A stretch of 64,000 nucleotides of DNA from Cephalotus follicularis. Its lineage: Eukaryota > Streptophyta > Magnoliopsida > Oxalidales > Cephalotaceae. Made by a program: the position numbers and the translations under genes. The notes under the pieces were generated by a model. The model was not told where the DNA came from. It did not search any database and worked only from the letters and a program-made list of their open reading frames with translations. Below are positions 1-12,390 of this stretch, piece after piece. Numbering within the stretch: the stretch's first letter is position 1; each line of letters starts with the position of its first letter. The stretch lies in contig BDDD01001806.1 of the NCBI GenBank assembly GCA_001972305.1, positions 1 to 64,000 of the forward strand. Reading direction: 5' to 3'.

Positions 1-397
1 ACCCCCTACTTTTCAGATTGATGCGTGGACTGGCCGGACAGACATGAGCGAAGATCCAGTTGTTGTTTTCTTCATTTTACTTCTCCTGTTGTGCATCACA
101 CCTGTTGTGGTTATGCTTTTGAGTTGTACTGTTATCTTGGTTCTGTTCTTAAAAGAATTCAAACTTGTATTGTTTTTCACGCTCCGTTTTATGGGCGGTT
201 AACTGTATCGGACTTGTTCTTGAGTAGTGTGTGGTATGGGACACACGTTACGGTTTGCAGCTTATGGTTTTGAGCTTCCGCAACTGTTGTACCTTGTTAA
301 AGGTTTAGGTGTATTTTTTATGGTTTTGCATGAGCTGTATGTTTTTGTTAATTGCCTTTACCGCTTTAATGCTGCGTTTTGTAAACGGGGTGTGACA
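1..397 (+). mobile_element. 3' end of a gypsy LTR (solo or 3' LTR)
   Basis: This stretch ends in CGGGGTGTGACA at 397. It is a near-complete reverse complement of the left part of the solo LTR at 8774-10685, and its end also resembles the LTR at 60472-62935. No primer-binding site follows position 397, so it is a solo LTR or a 3' LTR and not a 5' LTR. It interrupts the copia LTR that resumes at 398: the uninterrupted copy of that LTR passes through the same point near 8013. The left end lies outside the window. Short frames inside it are not genes. Confidence 0.75.
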
Positions 398-909
398 TTG
401 ACGTCCACATATGTCTTCGCCGATCAATGACGCGTTGACCGAGTCACACTGAGTCCGAACCTAGTGAGTCGCCGCCACTGTTCGCCATCGTCCGGGGCGC
501 TTCTCGCCCTGTCTCCTCCATAAACGAGCTTAGCAGTTTTTTTGGAGTCCGTTGGTGTCTTGTTTGAACTTTTTCGTGGACTGGCCAGAAACCAGCAGTG
601 GAGCTGGTAACCGGAAGTTGCTTCGGCAAGCGTGGAGCGGCAAAGTGACGGAGCCGCCAACGTTGGTATGGTTCCTAATCTTATGTTTTTTAATGTTTAC
701 CGAATTGGTTTCGGTTAAGTGGATGTATGCTTGACTGTTTTCGTTTTGTTCGATTGAATATTAAACGGGGATCCTAGGTGCATAGATTTTGGTAGTAAGA
801 TGTAATTGTGAACCTTGACTTGCAGTCTTGGTGTTTTTGAAAAATCAAAAATTATACACACTTGCATCCGAGACCCAAAATCAACCGGGACCCCTCCCGG
901 GTTCCAACA
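398..909 (+). repeat. 5' LTR of copia A, 3' portion
   Basis: It is a direct repeat of 8013-8524, with matching blocks throughout (both begin ttgacgtccacatatgtc). It ends gttccaaca at 909, two bases before a tRNA-Met-type primer-binding site. The left part is displaced by the LTR at 1-397. Confidence 0.85.
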
Positions 910-911
910 AG

Positions 912-923
912 TGGTATCAAAGC
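912..923 (+). other. Primer-binding site of copia A
   Basis: The sequence tggtatcaaagc matches the usual plant initiator tRNA-Met PBS (tggtatcagagc) with one change. It sits two bases after the LTR end, where minus-strand DNA synthesis is primed. Confidence 0.85.
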
Positions 924-2559
924 GATCCGTTTTAATATTAATTGCACTTTAATTTCAGTTTTTGGTGACTATTTTGGAATGATTAAAGTAGCTGAGATTC
1001 TAATTTAATTCCATTCCCATTGTTGTTTAATAAAATTATGTTTTTCCTAAACTGAGGGAAATTAGATTTTAAACAATTTAGTGGGAGTTTTATTGGAATA
1101 TTGGCGATCTTGGGATTATTTCGATTGGTCATCGGAAATTGAAATTGCTTGTGTTTATTTATTTCTATTGTGGATATAGATTTAAATGTCTTATGCATGA
1201 TGGTAGGCAATGGGATTGAACCTAGCTTTCGGTTTCTTTTGTGGATGGTTTAAATTTGCTTTATTATCATGTACTTTATTTGGTCTGTAATATGGTTGCC
1301 TGCGAGCATCATTTTTCCTTTTTTGTGTAATTCTCTCTCTCCCTCCATTTGTATTCTATTCTTTATTTTTTAAAATGTATTTTTGTGTAAATTTCATTTT
1401 TGTAAATAAAAGAAGAGAAGAATTGCAAAGGAGCTTGAAGAGGGAAATCAAGGAAATTGCAAGACCAAGTGAAGGCCATGTATGCATGGTGCATTTTGTA
1501 ATAAAGTAGTTTTGAATAGTTCACCTAGGAGACCGAGTGATCACATACGCTCGTGTGATCGCTCATAGATTTAATCCCTAGCCAGGCCATTTTTATTTCT
1601 ATGTGGATCATATGATGCATGAGATGGATGTTTACTTTTTTCAAACAATCCAAACACGTCAAGCATAATAAGCCGTCCCAAATGGATTGGAAGATTAAAA
1701 TTGATTTAATAACGGCTTTGGTAACTTTAAAATTTGATGAGACCTCAAATTCCTCCAATTGTGAAATAATAAGTCCATAAGGGGTGGGACACAAGGGTGT
1801 TCCATCGTTGGCCTTCCATGCCTTCGTTTACTAGTATGGATATATTCGGGATAGCACTGCCTCAGTAGAGGTCCTTCATATGACCATTTCTACCAAATTT
1901 CTGTGCTGGGGTAGCACTGGAAGGAAATAACTAAGTTTTGGGGTTCTGACTAGCCTCCTAGTGGATATCAAAACTGGTTCATTTCTTTGAGGGTTGTGGG
2001 TACGGACTTATACTGAGTTCATACTATTAGCGTCGCCATAGCGATGGATTGTATGGGTCGGGAGGCTGAATGATGTATCGGATCTTGCATTTCAAGGGCG
2101 AGGCCCAAATGTAAATTGGCCTTTAAAGCCTACCCATTGTGTATTATGGTTTGTTTCGCTCAGCGGAGACCATAATATGCGAAATAGATTCCGATCCCCA
2201 CTAGGAAGCGGGTGCTTCCCGAATTCCACGTGGAGGTGTGGGATACGATTAGAATAGTGGGAGGAGCCATAATTACTAAAAACCAAGAATTATGGTAATA
2301 ACATGAAATTGAAAAATCTGCTAAATCACTCTCTTGTTTCTTCTAATAGGTTGTTAGATAACATATTCAATATACTCAAATGGCAAACATCACCATTTTT
2401 TGGCATGTTTTATTTTTCCTTAAGCGACATAATCCACGTTTTTTGAATGGTGACGCATAGTACTCACGAGCATGAGAGTTGTTCATGTTATAACTGAGAT
2501 ACCCTCACTTTAGAGATCAATGCATCTGACCATCACAAGGCCGGGGTGGCTAACTGGTA
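924..2559 (+). other. Leader and decayed 5' part of copia A
   Basis: This covers 1.6 kb between the PBS and the first recognisable gag remnant. It is AT-rich to about 1500 and has no open frame with recognisable similarity. Some of gag is expected here but I cannot align it by eye. The short frames at 983-1210, 1525-1794 and 2092-2286 on the minus strand look accidental. Confidence 0.5.
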
Positions 2560-3175
2560 GGATGATGATCATAGAACTCAATACATGACGAGTGTTGCCT
2601 TGATGCCAAACTGGCAAACGCTATGTATTTCTTCACATACCTTAAGCGTTGTGTTGATACAACTTGAGGAGTTGTTTGGCACACAGTCGAGGACTGATAA
2701 GGTAGTTTTGGACCAGTCTGGATCAAAACAATCTGTGACACCTGTTCCTTCTTCTGGAACAACCTCGGGAAGAGGTGGATCGAGAGGATCCAGTTCCAAT
2801 GGCAAGGAGCCCATAAGGAAGAAAGAAAAGAACCACTACTCATGGTTGTAGATGCCATTCATTAGAGGATTAAAAAGCTTATTAAGGAGATATCCTACTT
2901 CTATGTAGGAAGTTAGGATACTGGAAAAGAAATTGTGAACAATTTCTTGCATCCATTACAGATGGTGCCTCGGGGTTAGGTACCGTCATATTTTTTCATA
3001 TTCCACTTAGCTTACAATGTAAGTTCAATTTGGGTTGTGTACTCAAGTTGTGAGACTAACATTTGTAACTCTTTGTAGGATGCTAAGAGGAGCTAGGCAG
3101 CAGGGAGCTGAGGATGCAATGGACCTATGACATGAAGATCGAGGATCTACTTTTATGTTGTAGGATATATTGATT
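2560..3175 (+). pseudogene. Copia A gag C-terminus and protease remnant
   Basis: A gag zinc-knuckle remnant is seen near 2890-2945, reading CRKLGYWKRNCEQF in one frame, with the first cysteine pair and the histidine degraded. Further on, 3010-3120 reads like the copia protease start (WVV, a degraded D-T-G, then TNICNSL), with stops where the family has glutamine or glycine. Gag packages the RNA and the aspartic protease cuts the polyprotein. Both are dead here through stops and frameshifts. It precedes the integrase remnant in the order expected for Ty1/copia. Confidence 0.6.
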
Positions 3176-3514
3176 TGTAAATATAAGTAAAGCAATGTGG
3201 CTTTTGTATATAGACTAAACTCTTTTAAACATTGTAAAGAACTTTTGTTCTAAACTTTGATTAGCATATCCAATGTATATTTTGTAAAGCTGAGAGCTTT
3301 TTGTTTATTACAAATGGATAGTGGCTATTATTTTTTGTTTGTGTATCAGTCGACATTGACTAACAAGATAATGGGTTTTAAGTCTTAAATACTAATCAAA
3401 CAATAGCACCAACTATTGAGCAAGGAATTAAAAATAATAAAAGACTATGAGAAATTTGATATAAATCCTTCACGACTTTTTGCATTGTTGATTAGGTCAT
3501 TCTAGCGAGGCGAG

Positions 3515-3960
3515 ATAAACACGCTTGGTTAAGGATGCACTTTTGGACATCCAGGACAGGGAGTCCCTTCTAACGTGTACATCATGTTTGATTGGTGTAA
3601 TGACCAACTCTTCTTTTCTCCAAGACTGGAGAGAAGGTAGTGGACATATTGTAATATATCCGCACTGACATTTGTGGTATAATGTCAGCTAATGCAAGTG
3701 TAGGTTTTCACTACTTTATTACCTTAATCTGTGATTCGTCACAGTTTCGGTAAGCGTTTCGGGTGAAACACAAATCTGAATCTTTTGAAAGAGTTAAGAG
3801 ATTTAGACATGAAGTAGAAATGCAAACGAGTAAACCCATTAAAGCATTGCGCTCTGATCGGAGAAGCGAATACCTGTCTGTAGAATTCTTGGGTTATCTG
3901 AGAGATAACGGAATTCTCTCTCACTGGATCCTTTCTGGAACACCATACTGTGATGATGTT
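3515..3960 (+). pseudogene. Copia A GAG-pre-integrase/integrase remnant
   Basis: Residues such as LLDIQDRES, followed by a CxxC-like CTSC, mark the zinc-binding start of the integrase. Downstream, the frame beginning at 3763 reads KHKSESFERVKRFRHEVEM, then ALRSDR and a degraded second catalytic region. The same protein segment is better preserved at 38212-38490. A frameshift near 3740 joins the two halves. Integrase would insert the cDNA into chromatin; this copy cannot be functional because the catalytic core is broken and the region after about 3960 leaves the frame. Confidence 0.75.
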
Positions 3961-4199
3961 TCCAAACGGAGGAAATTGATATTCGTGAATATGTCAAATC
4001 CATTATGTCTTTTATTCATCTTCTTATCTCCTTCTAGGATTATGCCTTGCAGCGGCAGCGTAGATCCTAATCCGGATTCCTATGAAATATGTCCCCTCCA
4101 TATCTTTCAAGATCTTAAATAGGAGGAAACGCAGCCTAAACCAAGAGGGTTAAGAGATGTCCAACTTTTGTAAGAAGGCGAAAACCTTCTAAGCTGGAG

Positions 4200-6060
4200 G
4201 GGCCAGCGGATTGTTGTCGGTTTTGTGGGATATCCTAAGAAGTGCTTAGGATTTCATTTCAACCATCCTAGCAAATAAATGATATTTGTTTCGCGTACTG
4301 CAAAATTCCTCGAAAGGGGAATACCTGTTTACAGGAAGCAGTGGGAGTAAGGTATAACTAAGTGAGTTACTACCTGGTGAAAGCCCACAGGATGATGAGG
4401 AATTAGAGGTGGAACCCTCTAAAGACAAGATTTGGGAAAGGATCCCAACCCGAGAAGGGATCTCAGTAAGGCACTCCTCGTGAGATGAGATCAGGCAAGA
4501 TTTCAACAGCGTCTGAAAAAATATGGTTTTCTCGCGAAAGGCATTGATAAATCTAAAGTCATCGACGATGACGAGCCTGTCAGCCACAAAGGAAACAGTG
4601 AAGAGCACTATTTTCTAGGCATGGCTGGAAGTCATGAAATCCGAAATGGATGCCATATACGTCAACTGAGTATGGAACTTGGTTAATGCTCCCATAGGCG
4701 GGTTGCCTAATGGTTGCATATATATCTTCAAGAGGAAGATAGGCGTTAATGTAAAAGGTTCAAACCTTTAAATCGTAATGATTAAGTCCATTTGGATAAT
4801 GCTTGTTATTGCCACTCGTTATAGATATAACAAATGGCATATGGATATCAAGATGGTCTTCGTTGAAGAAATATCTTCAAGAGGACATTTTAATGTCCCA
4901 AATCTGAGGGATTTACATCCAAGGAACATTAGCACAGAGTGTGTGCAAGCTCCTAAGGTTTGTGTATGACCTTATACAAGCATCCCGTAGCTGAAACATC
5001 TGTTTTTGATTTTTATCAAAACAATGCTATGCCTTATGTCTACCGGAAATAGGATATCCCAGATATTACTTTCTTGGTAATATACATAGATAACATTCTA
5101 CACATTGGTAATGTTGTAGGTGTGTTATAGTACAATTAACCAAGAACTTCTCCAAAAGGATTTGGGGAAGAATTCCTACATTTTGAGAATGAAGATCTTA
5201 AGAGTAGATCAAGTAGGTTGGTTCGGACTTTCCCAAAGCCAGTACATCAGCAGGGTGCTGATATAGTATGGACTTCTAAATTCCACGTTTGGCTTACTGC
5301 CAATTACCCAAGGAATTCATCTTTCCAAGAGGATGTTGAAAGAGACTTCTGAGGAAAGTATTGTATGAGCCAGTTACCTTAAGCTTCGGCTATAGACTGC
5401 ATCATGCAATATCATACTTTGTACTAGGCCTGACATTGTACATGCCTAAGGGTCTGGCTAGTCGATTATCAGTCCAATTCATGGGAGAGGCACTAGGAAT
5501 TGTCAAAGAGGTCTGGGAGTGACTCAGGATTTCTTCTTGACATCTGCAGAAGATAGTGAATTGAATAAGAGTTTTGTTAACTCTGATTTCATCTATGATC
5601 TAGATGATTATGACATCGTATCAGGATAAGTGATTGTCCTGAACGAAGGTGCTGTGTGAGTTGGAAGAGTCTACAATAGTGGGATACTGTTGACTCAACC
5701 ATAGAATAAGAGTATGTTATAACCTATGATACCGAAAAGTTGCTGTTTGGTAGTGGAAGTTCACTGTGGAACTTTATGTAGTTCCATCTATCGTTCGCCC
5801 AGTTGTGTAGAGTGACGATGATAAGGGGACTTTGTACAAGCTATGGAACCCATTCTCATTACCGCTCTAGACTTAAGCAACGATATCATTATTTTATATG
5901 ATTCATGAGATCGTGCATAGAGGAAACATTATCCTAGAGAGATTTGCAACGATAGCAAATTTTGGCAGACCCACTGACCAATTCCATGAGCATTAATAGT
6001 ACTGAAGCAATAGAGGAAGTGCGATTGGCTTAAACTAAAGGTCTTCATGGTTTGAGGGCC
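4200..6060 (+). pseudogene. Copia A reverse transcriptase and RNase H remnant
   Basis: Scattered in-frame pieces match the Ty1/copia RT: an EVMKSEMDAIYVN-like block near 4627-4670, WHMDIKMVF near 4837, and the active-site block FLVIYIDNIL at 5071-5100. The catalytic YVDD is YIDN here, so the second aspartate is lost. Near 5690-6060 the RNase H end is seen (a KYHLI/HRG-like block, then LADPLT). Stops and frameshifts interrupt every 50-150 bases. RT and RNase H would copy the genomic RNA. A purine tract and the 3' LTR follow directly. Confidence 0.65.
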
Positions 6061-6070
6061 AAGTGGGAGA
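6061..6070 (+). other. Polypurine tract of copia A
   Basis: The sequence aagtgggaga lies immediately before the LTR start TGTTAGAG at 6072. It is the position and composition expected for the plus-strand primer of a copia element. Confidence 0.75.
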
Positions 6071-6071
6071 T

Positions 6072-8524
6072 TGTTAGAGTAGGGGTGTCCCTGCATGCCA
6101 CGAGGTGGCTCTCCATAAATATATATGTATGTATGAGATGCACTCCTTAACTGAAGATATCTCTTTAAGCCACGGGGCGACTGCATGTGTGTATATTACA
6201 CTCTCTATTTATACAATGTGAATTCTTTTTCGTGTTTAATAGTGCATATTCAATCAACAATGGCAACCCGCTATATGTATATCCCAAACCATCTTAAATG
6301 GATCGGGTGATCACCATGTCATCCGAGTACACATATAGTTCCCTGTCGTTCGAGGGGTTGGATCTCATGCCTGAGAGGTTATGAGAATGAGATCCTTAGT
6401 CCCTTCTGACAGAACGTTCAAAGTCATAGGTTCACATTCTTAGGGCAATAGATGAACCGTAAAGACTTGACGTATTATGCTTTCTCCCGGGTTTAGTGGA
6501 GGATGGATCATCTCATTACCATTTGGATTTATCCTAAAGCATAATGTGGGGTTCGTGCTAAGGAGCATGAGACTGAATAGACCCACCATAGGAAACCTAT
6601 TTGGAAAGTCATACCTATGTCAATAGGATTCCTATAGTCTCGGTAGTGTATAGTCTATGGTGACTAGTAGACCATTCATGGAGCTACATTGTATCGTTAG
6701 ACCTGAGCGCCTGGCATGCGTTTTGTTGTGACTGCTTGGCTTTGATTTCCGCCTTCCCCAGAACTAGCCACGTGCTGGCAAAAGGGTTGTCTTTGGGCCT
6801 TGTGGGAGCTTCATTGAGATGTATGGGCGAGTTCGCAATAAGGGATCGTCACACCCGTATGAAGGGTGATCGGCTCTATATTATTTATGTCCGTTGAGAC
6901 TCATAAAACCCTGATCAGGTATAGGTAGACTTGAAATGGGGTTTCCGGGGATGTTTGCCGAAAGTCTCAATGCGTACGTAAATTTATAGTTATCGCGACT
7001 TTACCTAGGGGTGACATTATTCTGAACCCCAAGTCGCGGTCGAAGCCAAGTATGACATAGGATACATGACGCATATGCCGATGACTGGATAAAGTACTGG
7101 TTTACTGGATGTCTACTTATAGTCGTAGTTGATTCTACGGATCCAGGGGGTGATGGGATTCACACCGGGGTCATTCTGATAGTCGAGGACTATCAGGGTG
7201 GTCGTACCAGAACTACTGGGATGTTCTGAGAAATTTATAGTCGTACTGGATTAAAACCAGGCTTTCGGGTCCCACCTGATTATTGGAAAAGCGATGCATG
7301 CTACACACATGCTAGCTTGGCGGGAAATCTAGTTTTAACTAGTATATATTAATTTGGCATTAGTGGTTTATTTATTTATTTAAATTTACCACTGTATTGT
7401 CAAATTGATATATTAAGAGAAACCACAGTGGGAGTATGTTTAACATACGATGTGCGGGGCACATACTTTAAACTTAGAGAGATTTTTATTATGTTATACA
7501 TATTAAAGAGAAAGAGAATTTGAATTTTGACTTGGTCAAAATGCACTCACACGGGTACAACCTGTTTTTGTGCGACACAGGCGCGCTTCGGGCAAGAAAA
7601 TGCATGACTCGTGCGTTGCGTGCTGCCAGCGGGTTCCAGCCAGAGAAGAGGACGTCCGGGGCGTCGGTGGCCAGGGAAAGAGGCCGGCTTTCATCCACGG
7701 TAAGCCTCTCTCTCTTTCTCTCCCGTTTTTCTCTTCTATCACTCTCTGGTTTGGCCCGATGCGTTTTCACATCTTCCATTGTCGACGCCTCTTCCCCCGC
7801 CGACAGTCACCGTAGGTGGAGCCAACCGATCGCTCTACCAACATTGACCCTAGTTTACTCTTTTCCCGGCTTTTCCCGGTGTTTTTCGTTCGTTTTGTGG
7901 CCGGATACGTTGTTCTTAGTCGACTCTGCCGAGTCGACTCACTGTGCGCCGTGACTTGGCGTTTCAGCCCGAGTCACAGCGAGTCTTGGCCACTAGTGGC
8001 TTTTTTGGGGTATTGACGTCCACATATGTCGTCGCTGGTCAATGATGCATTGACCGAGTCACACTGAGTCCGAACTCAGTGAGTAACTGCCACTGTTCGC
8101 CGCAGTCTGGGGCGCTTCTCGCCCTGTCTCCTCCATAAACGAGTTGAGCGGTTTTTTTGGAGTTCGTTGGTGTCTTGTTTGAACTTTTTCGTGGACTGGC
8201 TGAAAACGGGCAATGGAGCCGGTAACCGGTAGTGTCTTCAGCAACCGTGCAGTGGCAAAGTGACGAAGCCACCAACATTGGTATGGTTCCTAATCTTATG
8301 TTTTTTAATGTTTACCGAATTAGTTTCGGTTAAGTGGATGTATGCTTGACTGTTTATGTTTTGTTCTATTGAATATTAAACGAGGATCCTAGGCGCATAG
8401 ATTTTTGTAGTAAGATGTAATTCTGAACCTTGACTTGCAGTCTTGGTGTTTTTGAAAAATTGAAAATTATACACACTTGCATCCTAGACCCAAAATCGAT
8501 TGGGACTCTTCCCGAGTTCCAATA
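6072..8524 (+). repeat. 3' LTR of copia A (2.45 kb)
   Basis: It starts TGTTAGAG after the purine tract and ends gttccaata (5' copy: gttccaaca). The last 512 bp repeat 398-909. The block at 6310-6900 is related to 37640-38160, which places the 37461-38210 fragment in the same LTR family. A second purine-rich block (cagtgggagtatgttt, about 7427) lies inside. The frames at 7520-7954 and 7489-7779 overlap this LTR and look accidental. Confidence 0.75.
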
Positions 8525-8773
8525 AATAGGTACCTCCATAGCCGGTAGCACCAGGCCGACGGGTAGACCTGCTGTAACCGCGAGAGTTTATGCTATGAAC
8601 AGAAATCATGCCCTCGTAGATCTAGACGTGGCTATAGCTATGGCTGTTATCCTTTGCAGAGATGCCATAGCTCATTTTGATACCGGAGCCACTTTGTCTT
8701 TTGTTGCTCATGCATTTTGCATTCATACCGATAAGGAGTTGAGTCCTCTGGAAGATGAGATAGTGGTTTCAGC
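8525..8773 (+). pseudogene. Gypsy A protease, first part
   Basis: The open frame at 8595-8773 encodes a retropepsin start with the active site intact: HFDTGATLSFV, D-T-G at 8679-8687. This aspartic protease would process gag-pol. The frame is cut at 8773 by a solo LTR and resumes at 10686 with the same protein (VPTGQTYRVSRVL). Upstream it joins the copia A LTR, so the preceding gag is missing. Confidence 0.85.
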
Positions 8774-9374
8774 TGTCACACCCCGTTTACAAAAACGCAG
8801 CATTAAAGCGGTAAAGGCAATTAACACGAACATACAGCTCATGCAAAACCATAAGATTAAACTTAAACCTTTAACAAGGTAAAACAGTTGCGGAAGCACA
8901 ACACCATAAGATGTAAACCGTAACGTGTGTCCCATACCACAAGCTACTCAAGAACAAGTCATCAAGCTAATCGCCCATAAAACGGAGCGTGAAAAACAAT
9001 ACAAGTTTAAAATTATGTCAAGAACAAGATTATTACAACAGTACAGCCGAGAACTATAACCAACATCGGTTTAAAGTAAAGCAGGAAAACAAGCAGGAAC
9101 AAGATCATAACAACTTGATCATCCTTCATGTCGGTCCAACAGGTCCACGACCTCAATCTTCAAAGTAGGGGTTAGCCGTTGTCCTCACTTGGCTAAAGCA
9201 TAACAGTAACTCAGGATTAAAATCAATGCATGTCATGATATGAATGCACAATGATGTAGCACAGTGGAACCCAGTTTATACATATGTAAAAATACGTATA
9301 CCAGTACAGTAAAATATCCGTGTTACATATATAAGAAATATACGTAAGCAGTAACAGTACAGTAGTAACCCGGC

Positions 9375-9598
9375 CTCGATGTTTAACTAAAAGGCGTCGA
9401 TGCCTTTTTCTACAAAAACCAGGTAAGCAGTCTGGGTGTCGATGTCTTCCCAAGGGAGTCGATCCTTCTCAGTCAGTGTCGAGGTAAAACATAAAGACAT
9501 CGATGTAATTATAAAGGAGTCGACGTTTTAGGGTCTGGATCCTCAAAACGACAGTGTATTTACGTAATAGCGTCGATGTTATTCTAAAAGAAGTCGAC
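9375..9598. repeat. Phased GTCGAC-like array in solo LTR
   Basis: Core hexamers (gtcgat, gtcgac, atcgat and variants) start at 9375, 9396, 9438, 9458, 9478, 9499, 9519, 9548, 9572 and 9593. Most steps are 20-21 bp or twice that, while the bases between the cores differ. Confidence 0.85.
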
Positions 9599-10381
9599 GT
9601 CATTTCCAACAGTATCGTCTTCTACCCCACGACTTATCAAACAGTAATTTTAACAACCCACAATCATGCATAACAACAGGTAAACATGGCAAGAAACCAA
9701 CATGCAGATACTTAACACATACCTAACATGTCATGGCATCAAACCAGTACCCAAAACAGTTCAAGAATCATGCATAAAATACACTCAAAATCATAGACTA
9801 AGCATGGATAATAACTTGAGATACAGTCATGGCTTTCCCCTACCTCTTGTCCCACGTTAGGAACAGGAAAGTCCACCCCTTTTCGTATCCAACAAGTCAC
9901 AGCAACTCCCCAAGATTCGTCCCGAAGTTGCACTAGTGGCTTCAAGCTCCAAGCTTCCAAGCTTTCAAGCTTTCAAGCAAAGTTCAACAATGGTGGTCTT
10001 CTCTCCTTACTCTCTGTTTCCTTACACCAGTGTTTTAGCCAAACCAGGGATGAATAGAGGAGGCGTTTTATGCAGGTAGGTCCTCTCTCATCCCTCTCTA
10101 ATTCATTGCATGTACAAACAGTCCCATATTCCCATTCTCCCTCTTTCCCAAATCTGTCACATTAGTTTTTGAAGGAGCAGGCATTGAAGGTGGCACCATG
10201 GCCTGCATGCACCCCCATGTGTCATTCCACTCCTTCCACTCTGAAACATGCATGACTGATAAAAAAAGCATGCAAAACACGTCTCTACCATGCACCAAGG
10301 CGCCTACCAAAGGCCTCCACCTGATACCCCCTTGCACGTTTTCTGTCAGAAGGTAACATGCAAGACATTCGAACTTAAGAC

Positions 10382-10522
10382 GTCGACGTCTTTCCAAAGA
10401 CGTCGATGGCTTTGGTCCGGATCGTGGTGCATGTGCATGCAGTTACGTGAAACACTCTGTCAAAAAAGGCGTCGACGTTATTCATAAAGGAGTCGACGTC
10501 ATTCCTCCAAGAAAGCGTCGTT
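10382..10522. repeat. Second phased GTCGAC-like array in solo LTR
   Basis: Cores start at 10382, 10402, 10471, 10492 and 10517. The steps of 20 and 21 bp match the other array in the same LTR. Measured from the minus-strand 5' end of the LTR, the array lies at about 165-305 bp. Confidence 0.8.
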
Positions 10523-10685
10523 TTAGCCCTTTACACATACCTTGGACATATAACACCAAGGCTTCAAAAAGAGAAGGATTGGAAAACATCACCAAATTCA
10601 GAAAAACCATCCTTTTATTAATTCCACAATTTAAGAGTACAAATACATTGTGAAATAATAATACATGGAAATCTCGGGCGTTACA

Positions 10686-11060
10686 TTCAGTTCCAACAGG
10701 ACAGACTTATCGGGTAAGCCGGGTGCTTAACGCCTCTGATGTTTTGGTAGGTGAGCAAAGCTTCCTAGCAGACCTTATTCCTTTCCCCATCAAAGATTTT
10801 GATGCCATCCTGGGTATGGATTGGCTTACAACTCACAAGGCAGTGGTGGATTGTTCTCAGAGAGTTGTTTTTTTTTCAGATGTCTGAGGGATCTATTTTG
10901 GAGTTGGCATATGAACAACGCTCGTTGCCGAGCAAGATGATCTCGGCTATGGGTGCAAGGAAGATCTTGTGCAAAGGTGAACAAGGTTTCTTGGCTCACG
11001 TGGTAGACACTAGGGAGTCCGAGTAAGAGGTGGAAAGTATTCCAGTGGTCCACAACTTCT
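10686..11060 (+). pseudogene. Gypsy A protease, second part
   Basis: The frame continues the protease after the solo LTR. It reads DFDAILGMDWL, the usual ILGMDWL block of gypsy retropepsins, near 10797-10830. A frameshift lies at the run of t near 10865-10877. It leads without a gap into the RT region. Confidence 0.8.
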
Positions 11061-12390
11061 TGGACATTTTCTAGAAGAGTTACCAGGGTTGCTGCCTGTC
11101 AGAGCAACGAACTTTGTTATTGAGTTGGTCCCTGGTGCTTCGCCAGTGTCCCTTGCTCCGTATCGGATGGCACTAATGGAGCTCAAGGAGTTGAAGGTAC
11201 AGTTAGAGGAACTGTTAGAGAATGGGTTTGTCAGACCCAGTAGTTCTCCCTGGGGTGCTCCAGTTCTCTTTATGAAGAAGAAGTACGGTGCTTTGAGGAT
11301 GTGCATCGACTACAGGAAGCTCAACAAGGTCACGGTGAGAAACAAGTATCCGTTGCCTTGGATTGATGACTTATTTGACCAGTTAAAGGACGCCAGTGTG
11401 TTTTCAAAGATCGATCTTCGCTCGGGTTATCACCAGTTAAGGATAAGGGAACAGAATATTCCCAAGACGGCCTTTAGATCCCGCTATGGTCACTTTGAGT
11501 TTTCAGTCATGCCGTTTGGTCTGACCAACACGCCAATAGCTTTCATGGAGTTAATGAACCGAGTGTTCCAACATTATCTAGACACGTTTGTGGTGGTGTT
11601 CATTGATGATGTTATGGTGTATCCTCGGGATGAGACCGAGCATGGTGAACACTTAAGGGTTGCGTTGCAGGCACTGAGAGACCATAGGCTGTATGCTAAG
11701 CTCAGTAAGTGTGAGTTCTGGTTGGACAAGGTAGTGTTTTTGGGCCATGTGATCTCGGGCCAGGGAATAGAGGTTGATCTGAGGAAGGTGGAATCAGTTT
11801 TAGCTTGGGAACGACCGAGGAACGTGTCCAAGGTCTGGAGTTTTCTTGGTTTGGCCGATTACTAAAGGAGGTTCATCAAAGGGTTTTCCTTGATAGCCGC
11901 TCCTCTGTCAAACTTGAAAAAGAAGACAGTGAAGTTCGTCTGGCCAGACGTGTGTGCGAAGAGTTTCCTGGAGTTAAAGCAGAGGTTGACCACGGCACCC
12001 GTGCTAGTTCTTCCCTCCCCAGGAGTTGGTTTTATGGTTTTCAGTGATGGTTCCAAGAAAGGGCTAGGTTGTGTGCTGATGCAAGAAGGCAAGGTGATAG
12101 CTTATGCTTCTCGGTAGTTGAAGGCCCCCGAGCATAACTATCCTACTCATGATCTAGAGTTGGCAGCAGTGGTCTTTGCGTTGAAGATTTGGTGCCACTA
12201 CTTGTATGGAGAGGTCTGTCAAATCTTTACCGACCACCTGAGTTTGAAGTATCTGTTTTCCCAGCAGCATCTTAACATGAGGCAGAGAAGATGGATTGAG
12301 TTGTTCAAGGACTATGATTTCACCATTGAGTATCACCAAGGCAAGGCTAATGTGGTGGCCGATGCGTTGAGTAGGAAATCTTCTCTTCCT
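11061..12390 (+). pseudogene. Gypsy A reverse transcriptase and RNase H
   Basis: A 258-codon open frame (11089-11865) carries the gypsy [32 protein letters not shown], and the catalytic FIDD in [10 protein letters not shown] near 11598. It stops at 11863 in ADY* where the family has a second tyrosine. RNase H follows in the same sense ([17 protein letters not shown], then [14 protein letters not shown], [12 protein letters not shown] and NVVADALSR), interrupted by a TAG at 12115-12117 where the family has glutamine (CAG to TAG). The RT copies the RNA and RNase H removes it. The domains are well preserved but the polyprotein is not open. Confidence 0.9.

Larger units (their letters stand above)
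398..8524 (+). mobile_element. Copia element A (Angela/Tork-like), decayed, nested in gypsy A
   Basis: The order is 5' LTR end (398-909), PBS (912-923), non-coding leader, gag-protease-integrase-RT-RNase H remnants (about 2560-6060), purine tract (6061-6070) and 3' LTR (6072-8524). The gag-protease-integrase-RT order is typical of Ty1/copia. The residues around the protease, integrase and RT resemble the Angela/Tork group, as does the long LTR of about 2.45 kb. The 5' LTR is broken by another LTR at 1-397. Downstream of 8524 the sequence becomes a gypsy gag-protease frame, so copia A inserted into gypsy A. Confidence 0.8.
8774..10685 (-). mobile_element. Solo LTR (1.9 kb) inside the gypsy A protease
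   Basis: On the minus strand it starts TGTAACGCCC (at 10685) and ends CGGGGTGTGACA (at 8774). Flanking ttcag at 8768-8772 and 10686-10690 is the 5-bp target-site duplication, with one extra base (c, 8773) on the left. It has no internal coding region and no second LTR. The protease frame reads on across it. It is the same family as 1-397 and related to the gypsy D LTR at 60472-62935. It carries two phased GTCGAC-like arrays. Confidence 0.9.

Noticed and set aside
7520..7954. 144-aa plus-strand ORF
   Set aside because: It lies inside the copia A 3' LTR, overlaps an opposite-strand frame of similar size, and shows no domain or compositional bias of a protein.
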